From Heterotrichella gracilis (taxonomy: Eukaryota > Sar > Xanthophyceae > Tribonematales > Xanthonemataceae), in assembly GCA_032358255.1 (NCBI GenBank), contig JAULBX010000002.1, positions 620,001-684,000 on the forward strand: 64,000 nt of DNA, written 5' to 3'. The position numbers were made by a program, and so were the translations under genes. This document shows, one piece after another, positions 16,473 to 24,937 of the stretch; position 1 is the first letter of the stretch, and each line of letters begins with the position of its first letter. The notes under the pieces were generated by a model, which saw only the letters and a list, made by a program, of their open reading frames with translations, did not search any database and was not told where the DNA came from.

Positions 16473-17483
16473 TTAAGATTTAAGATCCTGTATATCCAGC
16501 ATACCAACAGGCTTGCCGTTATTGGTAACAACAATGGTATCTACATTCGTTTTCTTAAACAACGTATTTGCTTCGTTTAATAATACATCTCCTTCAATTG
16601 TAATTGGTTCGCGGTATTCAAGATCGCTTAATTTCTTCGTTAAAATGTCACGGCCTTTTTCGCCTAATAATTTACGAAGGCTGCCATCAGTAAATACGCC
16701 TTTAATGCTACCATCTTTTTTAACAACGGTAATCGCACCAAAATTAAATTCAGTTAACTTAATAATAGCATCTGTAATATTTGTGTCTTCCGAAACAATA
16801 GGATTAACACCATTAATAGCCTCTTTTACTTTTACCATCATTAAGCGGGTATCCATAATAAATTGATCGGTACCAACGGTAGTAAAATTATTTTCGGTTA
16901 ATTGTTTTAATATTTTTAGAGGAACAGTAATCGTGTGAACACCAATATTAATGGCATTACGCACATGTTCAACCGTTCTAACAGACGAGAACATGATCTT
17001 AGTATCGTAACCATAAATGTCAACAGCATCAACACATTGTTCAACCAGCGCTAAAGCATCATGTCCCTGATCTTGTAAACGACCAACTAAAGGACAAACG
17101 TAAGTGGCACCGGCTTGCATAGCCATATAAGCTTGTTGCAGGGTGTAAACTAAGTGAACGTTTACTAAATAACCTTTATCGCGTAATAGTTTGCAGGCAC
17201 GCACACCTTCTAACGAAACAGGGATCTTAAATACTGTTTTTGCAGGGTCTAAGCCTAATTTTATCTGACGCTCAGCTTCCGCTAAAACTTCTTCTGCCGT
17301 GTTTCCTAAGGCCTCTATTTGAAGCACTGGAACCATTTTGCTTAACTTTACAATTGTACCGTCAATATCAGTGATCCCCTCCTTTTGCATAAAGGTAGGT
17401 GTGGTTGTTAATCCATTTAAGAAGCCTAATTTAAAGCCTTCTTCAATTTCTTTCAGGTTTGCCGAGTCTAAGTATAATTCCAT
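16473..17483 (-). CDS. Fusion of transaldolase (FSA/TalC type) with a KdsD-like CBS domain pair
   Basis: A 336-residue protein in two parts. Residues 1-220 are a small transaldolase/fructose-6-phosphate aldolase: MELYLDSANLKEIEE at the start and the Schiff-base lysine K86 in TVFKIPVSLEG. Residues about 226-336 are two CBS domains with KGVFTDGSLRKLL and VGMLDIQDL, closely resembling the CBS tail of arabinose-5-phosphate isomerase KdsD/KpsF. Free transaldolases lack this tail. CBS pairs usually sense nucleotides or sugar phosphates. The next gene is a KdsC-like phosphatase, suggesting a shared ulosonate-related pathway (inference). Confidence 0.88.
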   Translation of the reverse strand: MELYLDSANLKEIEEGFKLGFLNGLTTTPTFMQKEGITDIDGTIVKLSKMVPVLQIEALGNTAEEVLAEAERQIKLGLDPAKTVFKIPVSLEGVRACKLLRDKGYLVNVHLVYTLQQAYMAMQAGATYVCPLVGRLQDQGHDALALVEQCVDAVDIYGYDTKIMFSSVRTVEHVRNAINIGVHTITVPLKILKQLTENNFTTVGTDQFIMDTRLMMVKVKEAINGVNPIVSEDTNITDAIIKLTEFNFGAITVVKKDGSIKGVFTDGSLRKLLGEKGRDILTKKLSDLEYREPITIEGDVLLNEANTLFKKTNVDTIVVTNNGKPVGMLDIQDLKS

Positions 17484-17552
17484 TTTTATGTATTAAATTA
17501 AAGCGTAAAGAAACTAAAAAAAATTGGATTATTTAGCATTGATTATAAACAA

Positions 17553-17579
17553 GAAAAGCCCGGAAAAACCGGGCTTTTC
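17553..17579 (-). terminator. Strong terminator hairpin between convergent-read ends
   Basis: The inverted repeat GAAAAGCCCGG/CCGGGCTTTTC with T runs on both sides lies 18 bp after the stop of the small T9SS protein gene. It would work in either direction. Confidence 0.8.
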
Positions 17580-17597
17580 AAAAATAAAATTAAAGTA

Positions 17598-18356
17598 TTA
17601 TTTAACTACTAATTTTTTGGTAACAGAGTTGTTTGCCATTTTTATCTGTGCAAAATAAACTCCCGAAGAAAGGTCGTTAATGTTAAGATCGATTTTGTTC
17701 TTGCCTTCTGAGATAACAACTGCTTTTTCAGAAACAACAGCGCCTAGTGCGTTATAAACGATCACTTTAGCGTCCATTGTTTTTAAAGAAGAAACTTTTA
17801 AAACCGTTGCATCAGATGCGGGGTTTGGGAAAAGCTCAAATGCTGATAGTGCATTTGCGTTTAACTCGTTAAAACCTGCAGGCGGGTTGTACTTAATGCT
17901 AAATTGTAACGAATCGCTTGTGTTTGATGTGTTAGTTAAAGTATATTTTATATAGCTGTAACCAACTGCGGTAAATTCATCCAAATCGGCCGTAATGATC
18001 TGGAAAGATCCTTGCACTTCTGAAGCGCTTTGGCCAGCAGCTAAGGTTAAGGATTGTAACGAAACCATTTGCCCGGTACCATAGCATTGACTCGCAAAAC
18101 AAAAACGTGGATCAGCACCGGTATTTTTTACAACATCGTAACGTCTAAGACTGTAAACTTTTGTAGAGCCGCTGGTGTTCTTAACATCAATATCGTTCGT
18201 GCTGGTGGCGTTAAAAGTGGTTGTGTTTACAATAACTTGATTTGCAACCATTGCCACCGGTGAATTTGTATTGGTAATGTTAGTTACCAAAATACTTGAT
18301 TGCGAAAAACCTTTCACACAAAAAACAGTAAGTAAAATAAGTAGTGATCTTTTCAT
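17598..18356 (-). CDS. Small secreted T9SS type A protein with a single Cys pair
   Basis: A 252-residue protein with a signal peptide (MKRSLLILLTVFCVKGFSQ) and a C-terminal type A sorting domain (about 172-252), starting FELFPNPASDATVLKV and ending KKLVVK. The middle part is beta-rich, and its only two cysteines outside the signal peptide lie in RFCFASQCYG. A YNPPAG segment precedes the sorting domain. It is related to the gene at 20687, which has FCFGNNC and NQPAG at matching positions. It follows the large Omp28-like gene, separated by a terminator. Function unknown. Confidence 0.82.
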   Translation of the reverse strand: MKRSLLILLTVFCVKGFSQSSILVTNITNTNSPVAMVANQVIVNTTTFNATSTNDIDVKNTSGSTKVYSLRRYDVVKNTGADPRFCFASQCYGTGQMVSLQSLTLAAGQSASEVQGSFQIITADLDEFTAVGYSYIKYTLTNTSNTSDSLQFSIKYNPPAGFNELNANALSAFELFPNPASDATVLKVSSLKTMDAKVIVYNALGAVVSEKAVVISEGKNKIDLNINDLSSGVYFAQIKMANNSVTKKLVVK

Positions 18357-18370
18357 TTTTATAATTTTAA

Positions 18371-18400
18371 AAAAGCCTTGCCATAAACGGCAAGGCTTTT
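18371..18400 (-). terminator. Terminator after the large Omp28-like gene
   Basis: Inverted repeat AAAAGCCTTGCC/GGCAAGGCTTTT with a short loop, 17 bp after the stop. Confidence 0.8.
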
Positions 18401-18416
18401 ATATTAATACAATTTA

Positions 18417-20438
18417 TTATTTAGTAACAGTTAATTTTTTAACCATTGAACCGTTAGTTGATTCAACAGAAACAGTATATAAACCGTTAGCAAAATTGTT
18501 AGCGTCTAATTGTAAAGTATTAATACCTACAGTTAATTCAATTTGTTTGCTATAAACAACCTGACCTAATGTATTTACTACTACAACGTTTGCGTTGCCT
18601 GCAGTAACAGCATTAATTTTTAAATTAGTTTCGCCTTTTGTTGGGTTAGGATACACTTCAAAACTAACATCGCTTGTAGCGTTTGTTTTAATTGAAGTTG
18701 GGTTAGATTGTGATAAGTTGATATTATCAACATACATATTATTACCGTAATCAGAAGTAGCAACAAATTTTACTAAAGCAGTTGGGCTGTTTGCTAACGT
18801 AGGCACAGCAACAGTAACTGTTTTCCATTGTGCTGCACTTGGCACGAAAGCAGAAGTTACAGGCGAAGCACTTGTAGCTAAAGCAGTACCTGCTTGATTG
18901 AATACAGTTGTCCATGTTTGACCACAATTAGTAGAAACTTTCACTTCTAACTGATCATTTTCGTTATTTGGAGCAGCAGTATAAAATGCATAAGCAACAT
19001 CAAAAGATAAAACCGGTGAGCTAACAGCAGTAAGATCTGTTGGAGGTAAATAAAGATCATCAGAATCTCCGTTTGCAGAGTTGTTGTAGAAATCGTATTT
19101 AGCAGCGCCTGTGTTAGAACCATAAGCACCAGTAGTACCTAAGCGGCTCCAAGTTGGACCTGCATTAGCGTTAACCAGATTCCAGTTTGTTGGAGGGAAA
19201 GTAGCAGCAGTAAATGGCTCAGTTACCGGACCAGCAATGTATGATGGAGAGCAAATAAAGCTTTGGCTGAATAATTTGTTGTTACCCATGTTAAATTCAC
19301 CACCACTTACCGAAGTAATGTTGTATGAATAAGTATGAGAACCTGCAGTTACAGTAATTAAGTTTAAAGGAACAGTAGTAGAAGCACCAGCAGCTAAGTT
19401 ACCAGTCCAAACTACGTCAGCACCAACTACGGCATCTAAAGTAGGTGAAACTGTAAAAGCAGTAATAGCGTTAGTACCATTATTTTTGATAGTTGCAGTT
19501 GGAACTAAAGTTGTTGAACAAACTACAGCACCGATACTTGATGAAACAGCTTTAGCATCGTTCAATAAACCAACGGTGTTTGATAAAGCAGCTTGTTGTA
19601 CTTTTTTGTTTCCATCATCTTGGATGAAACCAACAAAAGCAATTTCAGATTTATCTCTTGCATAAGAAGGAACAGGGCAAGAAACCACAAAAGATTGTGT
19701 TTGACCAGTAACCCAGCCACTAACCATTGAAGTACCCATTGAGTTTGTAACAGTACCTGTTTGAGTTGTAGGATATGCTTTAATAGCAACATCATCAAAG
19801 TCTTTTTCGCCATTTGTACCTGGTTGAACAGGGAAATGAATATGTCTTTCGATCATTACCAAACGGTAAACTAAAGCACCTGTAGCAGTATAGTTAGCAG
19901 TAGCTTGAATATTTACAGTTACCGTAACAGTTGAGAATGTAGGATCCCAGGCACGGTTCATTGTGATCGAGAATGGAGATGTGAAAGATGAAGCGGCATT
20001 GATCATTGTGTTGGTGCAATAACCTGCATGATCATTTGCAGCACCACCACCCGGTACAGCCCACATGTGCTGACCATCCATTCTACCTTGTGGAGCAGAG
20101 TTGATACCGCTTGTAGGAGTATCAGTAGATGTCCAAGCAGACATATAACCATAACCTGCAGCAGAAGAACCATAACGCCATTGAATTTCAGATTGGTTCG
20201 TTTTCCATAAAGACCAAGTATTTGTTGGCGCAGAAGGAATAGGCACCTGCCATTTGATAGCTACTACCTTATTAATATTAGCTGGGCTGGCCAGAGTAAT
20301 ATTTAAGCCTGGATTTGTAGCTGCACACGGAGGACAAGTTTCTCCTGTGAACTCTTCGAATAATGATAAACGAGGCGATTGCGCTACTGCAACCATTCCT
20401 GCTACCACTAATCCAAATGTTAATAGATTTTTTTTCAT
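18417..20438 (-). CDS. Omp28-related secreted T9SS type A protein with CPPC motif
   Basis: A 673-residue exported protein. After the signal peptide (ending about AVAQS) comes a thioredoxin-like Omp28 segment, LFEEFTGETCPPCAATNPGLN shortened here to its core GETCPPC, giving a CxxC redox-type site. A middle region has DLYLPPTDLTAVSSPVLSF, similar to MAM/cleaved-adhesin beta domains, and the C-terminus (about 600-673) is a type A sorting domain ending KKLTVTK. It is a close paralogue of the gene at 22883. It probably sits at the cell surface. The redox role is inferred from CPPC only. Confidence 0.88.
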   Translation of the reverse strand: MKKNLLTFGLVVAGMVAVAQSPRLSLFEEFTGETCPPCAATNPGLNITLASPANINKVVAIKWQVPIPSAPTNTWSLWKTNQSEIQWRYGSSAAGYGYMSAWTSTDTPTSGINSAPQGRMDGQHMWAVPGGGAANDHAGYCTNTMINAASSFTSPFSITMNRAWDPTFSTVTVTVNIQATANYTATGALVYRLVMIERHIHFPVQPGTNGEKDFDDVAIKAYPTTQTGTVTNSMGTSMVSGWVTGQTQSFVVSCPVPSYARDKSEIAFVGFIQDDGNKKVQQAALSNTVGLLNDAKAVSSSIGAVVCSTTLVPTATIKNNGTNAITAFTVSPTLDAVVGADVVWTGNLAAGASTTVPLNLITVTAGSHTYSYNITSVSGGEFNMGNNKLFSQSFICSPSYIAGPVTEPFTAATFPPTNWNLVNANAGPTWSRLGTTGAYGSNTGAAKYDFYNNSANGDSDDLYLPPTDLTAVSSPVLSFDVAYAFYTAAPNNENDQLEVKVSTNCGQTWTTVFNQAGTALATSASPVTSAFVPSAAQWKTVTVAVPTLANSPTALVKFVATSDYGNNMYVDNINLSQSNPTSIKTNATSDVSFEVYPNPTKGETNLKINAVTAGNANVVVVNTLGQVVYSKQIELTVGINTLQLDANNFANGLYTVSVESTNGSMVKKLTVTK

Positions 20439-20478
20439 GTGATTGGTTTTTAAATTGATTTAGTTATTAATAGTCAAA

Positions 20479-20486
20479 CAAATATA
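20479..20486 (-). promoter_or_regulatory. -7 box (TATATTTG) of the 20438 gene, with -33 TTTG
   Basis: On the minus strand TATATTTG is preceded 20 bases upstream by TTTG (20507-20510), matching the Bacteroidota -33/-7 pair with good spacing. The transcript would have a leader of about 35 bases. Confidence 0.65.
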
Positions 20487-20496
20487 ATCATCAAAC

Positions 20497-20510
20497 TTTG
20501 ATATATCAAA
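20497..20510. promoter_or_regulatory. 14 bp perfect palindrome TTTGATATATCAAA overlapping the -33 box
   Basis: A self-complementary 14-mer covering the -33 element of the Omp28-like gene. It could bind a dimeric regulator. The function is inferred from position only. Confidence 0.4.
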
Positions 20511-20633
20511 CGGAATTATGTTAAAAACATGGAAGGGTATTATTTGACCAACTTTCCTTTGTTTACAATGCTTTCAGAGGTTATTTTTAGTCAAAATTTG
20601 CTCCTCATTTAAGTTCTCCTAAATAATCTAAAC

Positions 20634-20671
20634 AAAAAAAGGCCGCCCATTTATGGAGGCGGCCTTTTTTT
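20634..20671 (-). terminator. Very strong terminator after the 20687 gene
   Basis: GGCCGCC and GGCGGCC form a GC-rich stem flanked by seven A and seven T residues. It lies 15 bp past the stop and could work in both directions. Confidence 0.85.
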
Positions 20672-20686
20672 AATGTAAAATTGATA

Positions 20687-21502
20687 TTATTTAGAAATAA
20701 CCAGTTTTTTGGTTTGCATATTTTTATCTGTTCCCAGGGTTACAAAATAAATTCCGGTAGCTAAATTTTTACAATCTAACTTAATTGTATTTTCACCGGC
20801 ATTTAATTTATGTTGGCTATTAAAAACTATTTGTCCGGTAGCATTGGTGATATTTATTTTCACATCCATGTTATCCACCGCATTCATCAAAATCGTTGCG
20901 TTCTCTGTTGTGGGATTAGGGAAAATATCTAAAGAGATATCAGAAACCGAAGTATTATATTTTATTCCTGCAGGCTGATTGTAACCCATAAAAAATGCGA
21001 GTGTATCATTTGCATTTCCAACATTAAAAAGTTTGTATTTAACCACGTAGCTGCCTGTTGAAGTTCCTTCCTCAAGATCGATCGAAAAAGGCTGGTTATT
21101 ATCAAATGAGTTATCTGCAAGCGGAAAAACTGTACTTGTTTGTCCGGATGCCAATAAAATGGTGTAATCGCCAGAACCCGGTGTGTTTACAGGAGACGTG
21201 AAACAATTATTACCAAAACAAAAATAAGTTGTTTGCGCACTTGGTACTAAACTTTGATCAAGCGTTGGCGCCTGAGAAATGATGGTTCTTGTAACGTTAA
21301 AGGTTTGTGTAACGGCCGCGTTATTTTTAATTCTGAATTTTGTTACAACTAAAGAGCTTGGCGCTGTTGGCTCATACACAAAACTTCCGTTGGTAACTGT
21401 GGCCGTTGGAATATAGTTCGCGTCTGTTTTATACAACGAAAAGCTTTGCGCGCTAACTGTTGCAGAAAGACCTATTGCAAAAAGAATAATTATTTTTTTC
21501 AT
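20687..21502 (-). CDS. Small secreted T9SS type A protein with conserved Cys pair
   Basis: A 271-residue protein with signal peptide (MKKIIILFAIGLSATVSAQ) and type A sorting domain ending KKLVISK. The central part holds YFCFGNNCFTS and GYNQPAGIKY, matching FCFASQC and YNPPAG in the gene at 17598, so the two are paralogues with a shared Cys pair. One further Cys lies inside the sorting domain. It follows the Omp28-like gene ending at 21579, with the terminator of that gene between. No enzymatic motif is visible. Confidence 0.82.
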   Translation of the reverse strand: MKKIIILFAIGLSATVSAQSFSLYKTDANYIPTATVTNGSFVYEPTAPSSLVVTKFRIKNNAAVTQTFNVTRTIISQAPTLDQSLVPSAQTTYFCFGNNCFTSPVNTPGSGDYTILLASGQTSTVFPLADNSFDNNQPFSIDLEEGTSTGSYVVKYKLFNVGNANDTLAFFMGYNQPAGIKYNTSVSDISLDIFPNPTTENATILMNAVDNMDVKINITNATGQIVFNSQHKLNAGENTIKLDCKNLATGIYFVTLGTDKNMQTKKLVISK

Positions 21503-21531
21503 TTTAAATTTATTTAGATAGATTTAAAAAT

Positions 21532-21559
21532 AAAAGCCGGCGATATTGGCCGGCTTTTA
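21532..21559 (-). terminator. Terminator after the 21579 gene
   Basis: Inverted repeat AAAAGCCGGC/GCCGGCTTTT around a short loop, 20 bp after the stop. Confidence 0.75.
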
Positions 21560-21578
21560 TTTATTTAAAGTATTAATA

Positions 21579-22736
21579 TTATTTAGAGATAGTTAATTTC
21601 TCAGTTGTTACTTTATTGCCAACCATCACTTTTACAAAGTAAAACCCTGTAGTAAGGTCAGATGTGTTGAGATCAATATTGTGAATACCTTTATCTAAGT
21701 TAGCCGAATAATTATAAACTTCTGAACCTAACATATTAAACATTTTCACAGCAACTTTTTCGTTCTTGCTTATTAATAATGCTAAAGTAGCTTTATCTGA
21801 TGTTGGATTTGGAAATACATTCGCAGAGAATTCTTCTGAAGCATCGTATTTAGTTACACCCGTTGGGAAGTTATTAACGATAGTTATTGGGCCAGAATTA
21901 CCACTGATGATCTCTTGTTGTGTCTCTGTAACAAAAGCTACAAGCTTTAATTTAGAAAGTAACACGTTAGATTTAATAGCGCCACCAGTAACTGTTAACG
22001 GGTATTGTGCAGGAATAGTGTAAGTGAATGTTTTTGCATACAAAAATCCAGCAGTAGTTGTAGTTATTGGATCGCCCCATTGACCGGTGATCATATGACG
22101 TAAGATCTTGTTATGTTGGTATTGGCTACCAACCATCATAGCAGGATACCAAGTGGAACCAGAAGTTTGTTGACCAAGCACGCTATCTTGTAATAAAGCA
22201 AGGTTAAAGTAATTAGTAGAGTTTACACTGTTACCAGTATAATAAACTTCTGCCTGTACGGTTAATAAGTTTGTAGCCGCATCAATAGTTGCTTGCAATG
22301 CTACATTTAAATTTGAGTTCTGACCCATGATCTGGTTACCTGTAGTTTGCCAGGCGCCACGACTCTGAGCTGTACCCGGTGTAGTAGTATTTTGACTATA
22401 CGCAGCAAATACATGTCTATTTACCGAACCAGCAGGATAACCTGTTAAGTTTGATTGGCCCGCTAATGCAGTTCCAAAAGCTGTTCTAAAATCAATTGCT
22501 CCTGAAGCAGGAGTTGAGTATCCGCCTACGTGAACGTTAATAACAAAAGCGTTACCAGGGTTGGCAGCCATAATAAGATCAGCCCTTTTATGACCATCCG
22601 GACAGTATTGACAGGTATATCCTGTGTATTCTTCTAAGATCATTTTTCTCGCTGATACTGCAGTACCAACGGGCAGTTGCGCAAATGCCGAAAATACGCC
22701 AAGTGCAGATAAAATAGTAAGTAATTGTTTTTTCAT
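21579..22736 (-). CDS. Omp28-family secreted T9SS type A protein with CQYC motif
   Basis: A 385-residue exported protein. Directly after the signal peptide (ending about AFAQ) is the Omp28 thioredoxin-like region with ILEEYTGYTCQYCPDGH, a CxxC site, followed by VINVHVGGYS. The C-terminus (about 305-385) is a type A sorting domain with ANVFPNPTSDKATL, ending EKLTISK. It lacks the extra adhesin-like domain of the paralogues at 18417 and 22883. It probably works at the cell surface; disulfide exchange is possible but unproven. Confidence 0.86.
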   Translation of the reverse strand: MKKQLLTILSALGVFSAFAQLPVGTAVSARKMILEEYTGYTCQYCPDGHKRADLIMAANPGNAFVINVHVGGYSTPASGAIDFRTAFGTALAGQSNLTGYPAGSVNRHVFAAYSQNTTTPGTAQSRGAWQTTGNQIMGQNSNLNVALQATIDAATNLLTVQAEVYYTGNSVNSTNYFNLALLQDSVLGQQTSGSTWYPAMMVGSQYQHNKILRHMITGQWGDPITTTTAGFLYAKTFTYTIPAQYPLTVTGGAIKSNVLLSKLKLVAFVTETQQEIISGNSGPITIVNNFPTGVTKYDASEEFSANVFPNPTSDKATLALLISKNEKVAVKMFNMLGSEVYNYSANLDKGIHNIDLNTSDLTTGFYFVKVMVGNKVTTEKLTISK

Positions 22737-22826
22737 GTATGTGTTTTTAAAAAATTAATTTATATAAGGTCAAACATCTAAGTTAAATATTAAAATGTTA
22801 AAATACAATGCGCGATATGTTAAAAT

Positions 22827-22862
22827 AAAAAAGGCGACCTAAATTATTTAGACCGCCTTTTA
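22827..22862 (-). terminator. Terminator after the 22883 gene
   Basis: An imperfect stem AAAAGGCG.../...CGCCTTTT with a loop around a nested CTAAA/TTTAG pair, 20 bp after the stop. Confidence 0.65.
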
Positions 22863-22882
22863 AATAGTTTTATTAGCGAAAA

Positions 22883-24802
22883 TTATTTCGAGATCACTAA
22901 TTTTTTGCTGGTAGAATTTTTACCTGATTCGATGATCACAAAATAAACACCGTTTGCAAATTCTTTAGTATCTAATTTAATGTTATTTGCACCTGGGTTA
23001 ACTGATACTTGTTTTGAGTAAACAGTTTGACCAATTGCATTTGTTACTTTAACGTTTGAAACAGATGCGTTATCTGCTTTAATTTTTAAAGTAGTTTCGT
23101 TTGTAGCAGGATTTGGGAAGATCGAAATATTAGCGCCATCCTTATTATTTTTTGCAAGACCAACAAATGGGTTAGATTGCGAAAGATTAATGTTGTCAAG
23201 ATAAAGGTTATTACCGTTATCATTGGTAGCTCTAAATTTAACCAACACATTTGGACTTGCAAATCCTGTAAGTGAAATATTTTCAGTTACCCAATCCTGA
23301 GCAGTAGGTGCTAAATATAAAGAAGTAACAGCTGCGCTTGTAGCAAGTGTTTGACCAGCTTTACTATAAACATTTGTCCAACTTGCACCACAATCATTTG
23401 ATACAAGAATATCCAATTGGTCGTTTTCGCTTATGCGTTGTGCTTTAGCAAGATCAAAAGATAAAACCGGTGTTGCCGACCCGCTAAGATCAATTGGTGG
23501 TAAATATAATTCATCAACATCACCAGATACCGGATTAGTATAGAAATCAAATTTCACTGCCCCAAGGTCATTTGTGTTACCATAAGCACCAACGTTAACT
23601 ACCCTGCTCCATGTAGGACCATTATTAGAGTTAACCCTTGTCCAGTTTGTTGGAGGGAAAGTAGCTAAAGCAAAATCTTCGCTTACTGGTGTTGTTTGAT
23701 AATTAGTTGCAACAAGATAATTTACCTTGTTTGAAACATTAAAGAAATTGTAAGGGTTATTCATAAGTACATTGAAAGAAAATGTATGTACGCCTGAAGT
23801 AACACCAGTGGTAGTTGTATTTAAAACCAATGTAGTAGAAGCGCCAACGGCTAAGTTACCACTCCACGGTGTAGTAATACCTGCAACACCATCAGTATAA
23901 GGTGTTACTGTAAAGGTTGTTAAAGGTGTTGTACCATTATTTTTTACAGTTACCTGCGGTGTAATGCTGGATGTACAAGTAACGCCTACTTTTGCATCTA
24001 ATGCTGTTAAAGCTTCTACAGGAAGAGCAACTTTATCAAGTCTGAAAGCTTGTAACACATTTTTATTAGCTTCATTTTGAATGAAACCAACAAACGCTAC
24101 TTCATCTTTTTTTCTTGTATACGCAGGAATTGGGCAATTAAGTGTAAAGGTTTGTGTTTGGCCTGTAACCCAAGCTGTTGCTAAACCGTAACCACCAACC
24201 GTTGGAAAAGACTTAATTCCAACTTCTTCAAAATTCTTTTCTCCATTAGTTCCCGGTTGCACGCTAAATTGAATTAAACGTTCGATCATTACCGTGCGGA
24301 AATTTAAAGAACTTGCAGTTGTAAAATTAGCAGTTGCCTGAACTGTAATAGTTAAGTTAACCGAAGCACAAAAAGGATCCCATGCACGCACCATTGTTAT
24401 TGAAAATGGCGAAGTAATTGCTTGCGCCGTATTAATCAAGCTTGGCGATGTATTTGCAGCGTGATCAGAAGAAGCGCCAAAAACGGTAAGACTTTGTCCG
24501 TCCATTCTGCCTTGTGGTGCAGAGTTAACAGCGTAATAATTCATACGTGTATTAATTTCTGCAGAGTTAGTTTGGTATAACGACCATGTATTTGTAGGGG
24601 CCGAAGGAATTGGCACCTGCCATTTAATGGAAATAACTTTTGATGCATTAGCAGTTAAAGTAGCATTTAAGCCCGGGTTTGTAGAAGCACAAGGCGGACA
24701 AGTCTCGCCTGTAAATTCTTCAAACAAACATAAGCGAGTTGTTTGCGCGTTGGAAACTAATCCCGCGATCATTAAAGCTGCTATTAGTAAATTTTTTTTC
24801 AT
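22883..24802 (-). CDS. Omp28-related secreted T9SS type A protein with CPPC motif (paralogue of 18417)
   Basis: A 639-residue exported protein with the same layout as the gene at 18417: signal peptide, Omp28 thioredoxin-like region with GETCPPCASTNPGLN, a middle beta region with ELYLPPIDLSGSATPVLSF, and a type A sorting domain ending KKLVISK. The two share long identical peptides, such as PSAPTNTWSL and VQPGTNGEK, so they arose by duplication. A TATATTTG box lies upstream at 24838-24845. Confidence 0.88.
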   Translation of the reverse strand: MKKNLLIAALMIAGLVSNAQTTRLCLFEEFTGETCPPCASTNPGLNATLTANASKVISIKWQVPIPSAPTNTWSLYQTNSAEINTRMNYYAVNSAPQGRMDGQSLTVFGASSDHAANTSPSLINTAQAITSPFSITMVRAWDPFCASVNLTITVQATANFTTASSLNFRTVMIERLIQFSVQPGTNGEKNFEEVGIKSFPTVGGYGLATAWVTGQTQTFTLNCPIPAYTRKKDEVAFVGFIQNEANKNVLQAFRLDKVALPVEALTALDAKVGVTCTSSITPQVTVKNNGTTPLTTFTVTPYTDGVAGITTPWSGNLAVGASTTLVLNTTTTGVTSGVHTFSFNVLMNNPYNFFNVSNKVNYLVATNYQTTPVSEDFALATFPPTNWTRVNSNNGPTWSRVVNVGAYGNTNDLGAVKFDFYTNPVSGDVDELYLPPIDLSGSATPVLSFDLAKAQRISENDQLDILVSNDCGASWTNVYSKAGQTLATSAAVTSLYLAPTAQDWVTENISLTGFASPNVLVKFRATNDNGNNLYLDNINLSQSNPFVGLAKNNKDGANISIFPNPATNETTLKIKADNASVSNVKVTNAIGQTVYSKQVSVNPGANNIKLDTKEFANGVYFVIIESGKNSTSKKLVISK

Positions 24803-24837
24803 TGTAATTATTTTTAAATGAATTGTTTTTAGTCTAA

Positions 24838-24845
24838 CAAATATA
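24838..24845 (-). promoter_or_regulatory. -7 box (TATATTTG) of the 24802 gene
   Basis: An exact TAnnTTTG match on the minus strand, 35 bases before the ATG. The same distance is seen for the paralogous gene at 20438. No well-spaced -33 TTTG is evident. Confidence 0.5.
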
Positions 24846-24922
24846 GTAAACTCTTCTTATAAGACTATTGCACAAAGCGTTAAATTTTTGGTACAATTCA
24901 ACTCAAAACCACAATTTATAGG

Positions 24923-24930
24923 TAATTTTG
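24923..24930 (+). promoter_or_regulatory. -7 box (TAATTTTG) of mfd
   Basis: An exact TAnnTTTG match ending 7 bases before the mfd ATG, so the RNA would carry almost no leader. Confidence 0.5.
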
Positions 24931-24937
24931 CGGCAGA

